From assembly GCA_022769545.1 (NCBI GenBank), contig JALEJS010000024.1:62001-126000 (forward strand): a DNA stretch of 64,000 bases, read 5' to 3'. A model generated the notes under the pieces. The model did not search any database. It worked only from the letters and a program-made list of their open reading frames with translations, and was not told the DNA's origin. Positions 1 through 7,000 of the stretch are shown piece after piece. This DNA is from Blautia sp. Lineage in GTDB: Bacteria > Bacillota > Clostridia > Lachnospirales > Lachnospiraceae. The stretch's first letter is position 1. The number at the start of each line of letters is the position of its first letter. A program made the translations under genes and the position numbers.

Positions 1-978
1 GGTGCAAAGACGATCCTTACAATCCATAATCTGCGGTTCCAGGGAATTTACAACATTCCCACTATCCGCTACTGGTCCGGACTGCCGGATTATGTATTCA
101 ATAAGGATGCATTAAAGGTGGGATATCGTGATGCTAATATGTTAAAAGGCGGTCTGGCATATGCCAATGTTATCACAACCGTCAGCCATACATATGCAGG
201 GGAAATCCAGACGGCATATTATGGTGAAAAACTGGATGCACATCTGAGATATCATTCCGGAAAGCTTCGCGGAATTGTGAACGGAATTGATTACGATATC
301 TGGAATACAGCAACCGATTCCAGACTGTATGCAAATTATGACATAACAAACGTTCTGGAAAAGAAAAAAGAAAACAAACGCAATCTTCAGGAAGAGCTTG
401 GACTGGTACAGGATGACCACAAGTTTGTGATCGGTCTGATTTCCAGACTGACAGATCAGAAAGGTCTGGATCTGGTAAATGCCATTATTCCACAGGTGAT
501 GGATGAGCATACACAGATCGTTGTTCTTGGAACAGGAGATGCCGTATACGAAAATTCGTTCCGCTATTATGAAAATGCATATAAGGGAAATGTCTGCTCC
601 AACATCATGTATGATGAGACGAGAGCTCACAAAATCTATGCAGGCGCTGATGCGCTTCTGGTTCCTTCCCAGTTTGAGCCATGTGGTCTGACACAGCTCA
701 TTGCCATGCATTATGGTACGGTTCCGATCGTCCGTGAAACCGGCGGTCTGAAAGATACCGTAGAACCATACAACATGTTTACCAATTCCGGGAATGGATT
801 TACATTTAACCATTATGATGCAGGTCTTCTTCTGGATGCGATCAACCGTGCCAAAACCCTGTACTTTACAAATCGCTGGTGCTGGGATGAAATGGTGCAA
901 AGAGATATGGACAAAAACTTCTCCTGGGATAATTCCGCAAAACAGTACAAGGATCTGTATCTGGAATTAACCTGGTAA
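1..978 (+). CDS. glgA: Glycogen synthase, C-terminal part (5' end outside window)
   Basis: The reading frame is open from base 1, so the gene begins upstream; 325 residues are visible. The enzyme transfers glucose from ADP-glucose to the non-reducing end of growing glycogen in the cytoplasm. The visible part starts near the TIHN-x-x-x-QG motif of the N-terminal Rossmann half and contains the whole GT-B C-terminal half. That half has the conserved SRLTDQKGLDL stretch and the donor-binding signature SQFEPCGLTQL followed by VRETGGLKDTV (the E-x7-E retaining glycosyltransferase pattern). The C-terminus (WDNSAKQYKDLYLEL) is the normal family end. No other glg gene is in the window. The identification is firm. 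Confidence 0.96.
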   Translation, partial: GAKTILTIHNLRFQGIYNIPTIRYWSGLPDYVFNKDALKVGYRDANMLKGGLAYANVITTVSHTYAGEIQTAYYGEKLDAHLRYHSGKLRGIVNGIDYDIWNTATDSRLYANYDITNVLEKKKENKRNLQEELGLVQDDHKFVIGLISRLTDQKGLDLVNAIIPQVMDEHTQIVVLGTGDAVYENSFRYYENAYKGNVCSNIMYDETRAHKIYAGADALLVPSQFEPCGLTQLIAMHYGTVPIVRETGGLKDTVEPYNMFTNSGNGFTFNHYDAGLLLDAINRAKTLYFTNRWCWDEMVQRDMDKNFSWDNSAKQYKDLYLELTW

Positions 979-1270
979 CATGAATAATGAAACAATCTGC
1001 GGCGTTTTGTAAACGACCGGATGAGAAAATGAATGTGAGGTGAGAGAATGGACGGCAGCAGTTGCAGTTGTGATCGAAGTCTGGACATGGTATTCATAGA
1101 CAGACGACACGCAGATTCTTCTGTGCCGTCTGTTTTCTGACCGGAAATACCCGGATGGTGTTTCATCGTCTCTGCGGATTTGGCAGAGAGCGTAATGAAA
1201 AGAATATAACTCAGAAGAATGGATACCATTGTCCCAAAACACATGTTTTGCAGGTGACAGTGGTATTTTT
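979..1270 (+). other. Intergenic leader between glgA and the mgtE remnant
   Basis: No credible coding sequence is seen here. The stretch holds a purine-rich GAGGTGAGAGAATGG segment and an intrinsic terminator at about 1100-1137. A leader ending in a terminator ahead of a magnesium transporter would fit a decayed Mg2+-sensing leader of the M-box kind, but I could not match the M-box core, so this is only a suggestion. The rest shows nothing recognisable. Confidence 0.35.
1100..1137 (+). terminator. Intrinsic terminator in the leader upstream of the mgtE remnant
   Basis: The arm ACAGACG pairs with CGTCTGT, with CAC/GTG pairing continuing inside the stem, and a TTTT tract follows. It lies 122 bases after the glgA stop and ahead of the mgtE remnant. 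It could end the glg transcript or be the expression platform of a leader regulator. Confidence 0.7.
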
Positions 1271-1719
1271 ATGCCCTTTTGCCTGTATACGCTTCTTGAT
1301 TCTGAGACGCTGGCAGGAATTCTGGAATATTCGGAAAAACTTCCGGATTATATGGGACAAGACTTGTAGACGATGAAATGGGAGATGACTATGCAAAACT
1401 TGCCGGTTTAACCGCAGAGGAAGATCTGCAGGAGCCAATAAAGAAAAGTATGAAAAAAAGACTTCCATGGCTGATCATTCTGCTTGCCCTTGGAATGGTG
1501 GTATCCAGTGTGGTAGGAGTGTTTGAAAAAGTGGTTGCAGAACTGGCCATGATTGTATGCTTTCAGTCCCTGGTTCTGGATATGGCGGGAAATGTGGGAA
1601 CACAGTCACTGGCAGTAACCATCCGCGTGTCGCTGATCACGACAGTCAATGACCTGGTTGCCGTTGTCACTTAATACGGTCTGGCATGGTTTATGCTGAT
1701 ACATGTACTGCAGCTCTGA
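1271..1719 (+). pseudogene. mgtE: mgtE magnesium transporter remnant
   Basis: The core frame (about 1354-1674) reads DDYAKLAGLTAEEDLQEP, then a transmembrane segment, then the MgtE signature DMAGNVGTQSLAVTIRV. This is the junction of the cytoplasmic domain and first membrane helices of MgtE Mg2+ channels. It then jumps directly to LITTVNDLVAVVT, which belongs near the C-terminus, so roughly a hundred residues of membrane helices appear deleted. A TAA at 1672-1674 interrupts the frame. The same frame then continues as YGLAWFMLIHVLQL to a natural stop at 1717-1719. Upstream, a fragment in another frame (from 1271, ending in TAG) may be N-terminal sequence, which would imply a frameshift. Missing start, internal deletion and nonsense codon make this non-functional. 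Confidence 0.82.
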
Positions 1720-1734
1720 ACTGGCTGTGCCCGG

Positions 1735-2259
1735 TCAAAACGATATGTCTTTTTTTTCTTCCGGAAGGGGATCCCAGTCATTCAGACCGAGGCTCTGCCT
1801 GTATTTTGCCTCCTCCAGTGTCAGCTTTGGCAGATCCTCTTCCAGATATTCGATCAGTTCATGAATTCCTTCCCTTGTCACATTATTTACAAGAAAAATA
1901 CGTTCACAGCCTGCATTGATCATCCACTGCCTTACCATGGGAATATTGGCATACGGGGAATCGGTTTTTGTGATAATACCGATGAGCGGGCGAAGAATAA
2001 AGGAATGCAGACAGGCTCCGAAAAGATTGAACGGTTCATCCGCTGCCTGCACGATCGCAACAACATCTGCCTCAAAAGAGAAGCATGCCAACCCCACGCT
2101 GAAACGCTTGGATTCCGCATATTCTCCCGGGGAATCAATCGTATCATCATCCGTATTTGTATATTGTGTTTTGACATAATGAAGCTCTTCGCCTTTGAGT
2201 GCCTGTGTCAGAGAAGTCTTTCCGGCTTCGCTTCTTCCCATTAAAAATAGTTTTTTCAT
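1735..2259 (-). CDS. eutP: EutP/PduV-type microcompartment-associated GTPase
   Basis: A 174-residue small P-loop protein of the EutP/PduV family. Visible motifs are Walker A GRSEAGKTS near the N-terminus, the switch-II-like DSPGEY, and the G4-type TKTD. These proteins accompany ethanolamine or propanediol microcompartments; PduV has been reported to associate with the shell protein PduU and with compartment movement. The start is supported by AAGGTGG just upstream. It is the last gene of a minus-strand operon after two EutS/PduU-type shell genes, 20 bases downstream of the second. No eut or pdu enzymes or EutVW regulators are nearby, so the compartment it serves must be encoded elsewhere. Confidence 0.88.
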   Translation of the reverse strand: MKKLFLMGRSEAGKTSLTQALKGEELHYVKTQYTNTDDDTIDSPGEYAESKRFSVGLACFSFEADVVAIVQAADEPFNLFGACLHSFILRPLIGIITKTDSPYANIPMVRQWMINAGCERIFLVNNVTREGIHELIEYLEEDLPKLTLEEAKYRQSLGLNDWDPLPEEKKDISF

Positions 2260-2279
2260 TTGCCACCTTACCTGTTTTC

Positions 2280-2708
2280 TTAGCTTTTATGAATCTCGCA
2301 GGTTCTGAAGCCCAGTTCCTCATGAAAATATCGTACAACTTCTTCGACGGCAGTCCGCACCTGAGAAAGACCGCCGGTAATGATCAGGGAACCGCAGAAT
2401 CGGTCCATAAAGCTGATCTGCACATCCGAACTTTTCACAGCGATATCGGCTGCAACGACAACTGCCTCCCAGGGAGTAAAGCGAATCATGCCAATGGATT
2501 CACCGGTATGATCCTCACCCTCATGAACACCGATGTGAAGGCTCAGGTTCTGATAAATACAAGCCTGAGACGGACATATGATGTGTGCCAGGCAGACTTC
2601 CTTTCCGGGTACACGCACACGCGTCATGCGAAGCTTCTTTCCCTTCAGATTTTCATAATCCTCATGAAAGATTTTTTCCAGAAGTTCTTCCTTGGTTATA
2701 TGAGTCAT
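2280..2708 (-). CDS. EutS/PduU-family shell protein with N-terminal extension
   Basis: A 142-residue circularly permuted BMC-domain protein. The core reads VPGKEVCLAHII, then IGMIRFTPWEA, DIAVKSSDV, FMDRFCGSLIITG and a C-terminal TCEI, matching EutS/PduU shell hexamers position by position. EutS and PduU are usually about 110-120 residues. This one has about 25 extra residues before the barrel strand (ITKEELLEKIFHEDYENL, predicted helical) and a charged insertion (HEGEDHTGE) before the BMC core. I chose the ATG at 2708 because a GGAAG motif sits at proper spacing; a longer in-frame start at 2741 would overlap the preceding gene by 22 bases. The close paralogue lies immediately upstream. Confidence 0.85.
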   Translation of the reverse strand: MTHITKEELLEKIFHEDYENLKGKKLRMTRVRVPGKEVCLAHIICPSQACIYQNLSLHIGVHEGEDHTGESIGMIRFTPWEAVVVAADIAVKSSDVQISFMDRFCGSLIITGGLSQVRTAVEEVVRYFHEELGFRTCEIHKS

Positions 2709-2719
2709 GAACACACTTC

Positions 2720-3085
2720 CTATCTCTTCGTAATTTTGCATACAACATATCCCAGAGAATCCCGGAAATAATCTACGATTTCATTCATTGCGGAGAGAAC
2801 ATCAGAAATTTCGCCGGTAATGATCAGTGTTCCGGTAAAACGATCTGCAAATCCGAGATAAACATTTCCGCTTTTCACTGCAATATCGGATGCGATTACC
2901 GCGGATTCCGGCGGAGTCATATTCATGATTCCAATGGCGGAGGATCGATAATCCACCTGAGGATTTAGTCCAAGCTTCTGGTATATAATCGGAGCCGGGC
3001 CGCCCATCACGTGGGCAAAGGTGATTTCCTTACCGGCGACGGTTTCCTGTACAATTCTGATCTGTTCTCCATAATCATTTGCCAT
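2720..3085 (-). CDS. eutS: EutS/PduU-family microcompartment shell protein
   Basis: A 121-residue circularly permuted BMC-domain protein. It shows ETVAGKEITFAHVMG, IGIMNMTPPESAVIASDIAVKSG, LGFADRFTGTLIITG and a terminal VVCKITKR, which is typical EutS/PduU architecture and length. Such proteins form hexamers with a small N-terminal beta-barrel capping the pore. It is the first gene of the operon, behind a strong promoter at 3131-3159, with an AGAGGAA motif before the ATG. The paralogous shell gene and the EutP-type GTPase follow. EutS and PduU cannot be told apart by eye. Confidence 0.9.
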   Translation of the reverse strand: MANDYGEQIRIVQETVAGKEITFAHVMGGPAPIIYQKLGLNPQVDYRSSAIGIMNMTPPESAVIASDIAVKSGNVYLGFADRFTGTLIITGEISDVLSAMNEIVDYFRDSLGYVVCKITKR

Positions 3086-3130
3086 TTATCTGTTCCTCTC
3101 TTTCCAGAATTACATACTTCTTCTTATTAA

Positions 3131-3159
3131 ATGATACTATCAGTAAAAAACAGTGTCAA
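3131..3159 (-). promoter_or_regulatory. Sigma-A promoter of the shell-protein operon
   Basis: Read on the minus strand: TTGACA (3154-3159), a 17-base spacer, then TATCAT (3131-3136). The -10 lies about 45 bases ahead of the first shell gene. A perfect -35 and standard spacing suggest the operon is actively expressed. Confidence 0.75.
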
Positions 3160-3218
3160 GCTGAAATTCGGATTCTGCATAGCCGGTTTTTCTTTTATCG
3201 AATAATTGCCTATTCCAC

Positions 3219-3246
3219 TTGTCTTTTTATGCAAACGTGATATGAT
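3219..3246 (+). promoter_or_regulatory. Promoter of the AIM24-family gene
   Basis: TTGTCT (3219-3224), a 16-base spacer and TATGAT (3241-3246), 31 bases before the ATG at 3278. It is divergent from the shell operon promoter. Confidence 0.5.
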
Positions 3247-3277
3247 TGATGAAAAGAATGATAAATAGGAGGATCTT

Positions 3278-3961
3278 ATGCGGTACGAGATAAAAGGAGA
3301 AACTCTTCCGGTAGTGATCTGCTACCTGGAAAATGGAGAGAAGATGGTCACGCAGGGGGGAGGAATGGCCTGGATGTCCCCGAACATGAAGATGGAGACG
3401 ACTTCAAACGGTGGTCTTGGAAAGGTTTTCGGACGCATGCTTTCGGGAGAAAAGCTGTTTCAGAACTTTTACACAGCAATGGGTGGAAACGGAATGATTG
3501 CATTTGCATCCAGTTTCCCCGGTTCTATTGAGGCATTTGAGATCAGTCCCCAAAACGAGATCATTGCCCAGAAAACAGCTTTTCTGGCAAGTGAGGCAAG
3601 TGTTAACACCTCCATATGTTTCAGTAAAAAATTCAGCTCCGGCCTGTTTGGCGGGGAAGGATTTATTATGCAGAAATTTTCCGGTCATGGAATGTTGTTT
3701 ACAGAGTTTGACGGGCATGTGGTGGAATATGAGCTGAAGCCGGGACAGAAAATTGTGGTCGACACCGGTCATCTTGCTGCCATGACCGGTACCTGCCGTA
3801 TGGAAATTGTAACGGTTCCCGGTGTGAAAAATATGTTTTTCGGCGGTGAGGGTGTTTTCAATACGGAAATCACAGGCCCCGGACATGTATGGCTGCAAAC
3901 CATGCCAATCTCAAATGTGGCAAATGTATTAAGACCGTATTTTCCAAGCAGTAACAATTAA
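3278..3961 (+). CDS. AIM24 / TIGR00266 family protein
   Basis: A 227-residue beta-rich protein of the AIM24 family. It shows the typical N-terminal VTQGGGMAWMSPNMKMET, GLFGGEGFIMQKFSGHG and the late FFGGEGVFNTEITGPG glycine-rich repeats. Bacterial members fold into a trimeric beta-helix-like prism; their cellular role is not settled. A GGAGG motif sits ahead of the ATG. It is monocistronic: its own promoter is upstream and a strong terminator follows 20 bases after the stop. Confidence 0.88.
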   Translation: MRYEIKGETLPVVICYLENGEKMVTQGGGMAWMSPNMKMETTSNGGLGKVFGRMLSGEKLFQNFYTAMGGNGMIAFASSFPGSIEAFEISPQNEIIAQKTAFLASEASVNTSICFSKKFSSGLFGGEGFIMQKFSGHGMLFTEFDGHVVEYELKPGQKIVVDTGHLAAMTGTCRMEIVTVPGVKNMFFGGEGVFNTEITGPGHVWLQTMPISNVANVLRPYFPSSNN

Positions 3962-3981
3962 CTGAATTTTTAAGGAATGAA

Positions 3982-4026
3982 AAAGCCGTCAGACTTTCCA
4001 AACGGAAAGCCTGGCGGCTTTAAATT
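3982..4026. terminator. Bidirectional terminator between convergent genes
   Basis: A long stem: AAAGCCG-TC-AGACTTTCC pairs with GGAAAGCCTGGCGGCTTT across an AAAC loop, with A/T runs on both flanks. It serves the AIM24 gene (plus) and the large surface protein gene (minus). Confidence 0.88.
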
Positions 4027-4042
4027 TATTTACAATCGTGAC

Positions 4043-7000
4043 TTAGCGTCTGTATAATGTCACATTTGACCAGGGCGCGTAAATCACTTTTCCGTCAACA
4101 ATTCGATAAGTTCTTACCTTGTAGTAATAGAAGGTACCCTTTACAGCGCTGACATATTTGTAGGTTCCGGATGTGGTCGAGTATGTGGATACAATACTTG
4201 TGCCGAGCTTGGATGTGGATCTGGAAATCTGATATCCGCTTTCTCCGCTGATATTGCTCCACGCAACCTTTACCACGTTTCCGACCGTTGTCACCTTCGG
4301 TGCGGACAGCTTCTTCAGGGTATAAACGGATGCGGTCTTGTATGCATCAGAAGCGTATCTCGTACCGTTTGCATCCTGGTAATAAGGAACTACCTTGAAG
4401 GTGTATTTTACTCCGTCTGCAAGATCCTTCTTATATACATAAGTGTTGGCTGTTCTTGTAAGGTATGTATAGGACGATGCCGATGACTTCTTATAATATA
4501 CGGAATAGCCGCTGGCACCGGTTGATTTATCCCATGAGAACTTCACATCATCATAGCCTGAAGTTGTGCTGTATTTTGAGGTCAGTGCTGCTTTTGCTGT
4601 TGCAGGTGCTTTGGGAACGATTGTGAAGTAAAGGGATTTGCTTCCGCTGTAGTTGCCCTTGAAGGTGACGGTTACCTTGTATCTTCCGACATTTTTGCGG
4701 CCACTTGCATAGGCTACGGTATAGTTGTCAGATGATATGGTTTTTCCGTTGGCATCAAGAACCTTTACACTAGGCTTCTTTGCCTCGCCGCTGTAAGTAT
4801 ATTTTGTTGTCGACAGTGTTGCCTTTTCTGTTGTAACTGCCCTGGAAGTAATCGTGAAGGAAAGCTCCGTACTTCCGGTGTAGTTTCCTTTGAAAGTAAT
4901 GGAAACAGCAGCCGTGCCTGCATTGACATTATTGCTGTACGCAAGCGTGTAATCGGTTTCTCCGGACAGCACCTTTCCTTCCATATCCATGATAGTGACA
5001 GCAGGAGTTTTTGCTTCGCCGTCATATACGAAGCTGTTCTGGTCAAGTGCTATGGATGCTTCATCAATCTGTGGAATTTTGGTCTTTCCCTCTGTCTCAT
5101 AGCAGTCGGAACATTCTCTGTGTGCAGTGTAACCCGCTTCTGTGAGGCTTGCCTCCTTCGCCGGTTTATCTACCCAGTTATGCTCAAGATCTTTCCACTG
5201 TGCAACAAGTGTAATACTTGCAATGGTATCATCTGTAGCCAGATCAGCATATGTGGTGTCAGCAGCCACGGTCTCTTCTCCGCATTTCCAGCCTGTAAAC
5301 TCCCAGCCGTCCCATTCCGGAGCCGTAATATCGTCGAGTACCTTGTCGGTCCATTTCACGTCGTTTTTGTCACTTACGTCGCTTCCGCCATCGGTATAAA
5401 AGAGAACCGTGTAACTGTTCTGGGAGAAATGTGCTTTGTAAGTTCTGTTACCCGTGCTGCCTTTTGGAATGGTGACAGACAGATTGTCTTCTCCGGTTAA
5501 GCCGGTTCCGCTCCAGCCGGTAAAGGTGTAGCCGGTTTTTACCGGATTATTCAGCGTAATAGATTCACTTTCCACCGTATAGCTGGTCGGGTTGGCTGCT
5601 GTGCCTTCGTCCAGGTCAAAGGTAATATCATAGGTTATCGGAATGAATTTAGCAGTTAATGTAATATTTTTGCTTAACGGAGAGCCGAATTCGTATTTGG
5701 TTTCACCGTCATACCAGCCGTCAAAGGCCTGATATCCGGTCTTAACCGACGGAGAGAGCGGTGCAACCGTATTGTTGCCTGTGGCAACCACTTCATAAGC
5801 GTAGGTGCTGCTTCCGTTTTTGAATGTTATGGTTTTTTCCTTGATGCAGTCTGTGTTGATATTGCTGTAGAACAAACCGCCATGGATTTCGCCGTAATTG
5901 CCGACATAGGCCTTAAAGACAGTAGGGGTGTCGCTTGTGCAGTATATTTTGCCGACAAAGCTGGGCATGGATACCTGACCGGTTATCGTGCCGCCGTTCG
6001 CGTAAAGATAGCATCCGCCTCCGTAGCCACTTCCCTTGGTCAGTGTGAGTTTGCCATCCAATACACCGCCTCCGGCAGGGTCACTGTCGATCAGAGTCAG
6101 GGCAGCATCCGGAGCCACACTTCCGTCTGTCACCACAACGTTGCCTTTGAGCGTATGACCGTTGAGATCCAACTTGATGATCTTATCACTCAGGCTGAGG
6201 TTGCTTGAAAGCTGGATGTCACGGAGCAGTCGGATGGAAGTAAAGCCAGTGTCAAGGGCTTCTTTCAGCTCGGTCGCGGTGGAAACGTCGCCGGAGATCC
6301 ATTTCGCGGTCAGTGTGATACTCTCTGTGACAGCCTCGGAGAAATCGTATCTGGTATCACCGTTGTACCAGCCTGCAAATACAGAACCGTCCTTTGTGGG
6401 ATCGTCAGGCTGCAGTGCCGTCTCCGTGCTGCTATTGACGAACCACTGGGTCGGGACGGAACCGCTTCCGCCGTTCAGTTCAAAGCTGACCGTGTAATAC
6501 GGGTCGGTAACCGTTCCGGAGTTTTTATTCTGAATGCCGCCGTAGTAAATGCCGCCGCTGATGGTGGCGGAGTTGGTAACCTTATCGTAGAATTTTGTGC
6601 AGACGTCGGGGTTTGTGCTCTCGATCGACTGCACGAGATTATTCACAGTCCCCTTGACAATGCCGCCGTTTGCGTACATGATACCACTTTTATAGATACT
6701 GTTGCCTTGAGCGGGATTAACGGATTCCGTGCAATCCTCAATGATGCCGCCGTTCATGATAAACGTGCTGGTAGATAAGATATACACGCCGCCGCCAAAG
6801 AGTGCGTTGCAGCTTTGGAGGGCACCGCCGTTCATGGTAAACGTACTGTTTTCAAAGATACTCACAGCGCCGCCGCCATTCTTTGTACTGCAGTCAAGAA
6901 TGGCACCACCATTCATGGTAAAGCTGGCCCTAACATTGTTATGCACGCCGCCGCCATAATTTGATGCGCTGCAGTTATAAATGGTACCGCCGTTCATGGT

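Noticed and set aside
142..900. Long minus-strand frame opposite glgA
   Set aside because: It is a shadow of a firmly identified gene, with no ribosome site, no recognisable domain and Cys/Ile-rich antisense composition.
979..1137. M-box riboswitch ahead of the mgtE remnant
   Set aside because: Only position and a terminator support it; the conserved aptamer core could not be found by eye, so it was kept only as a weak suggestion in the leader entry.
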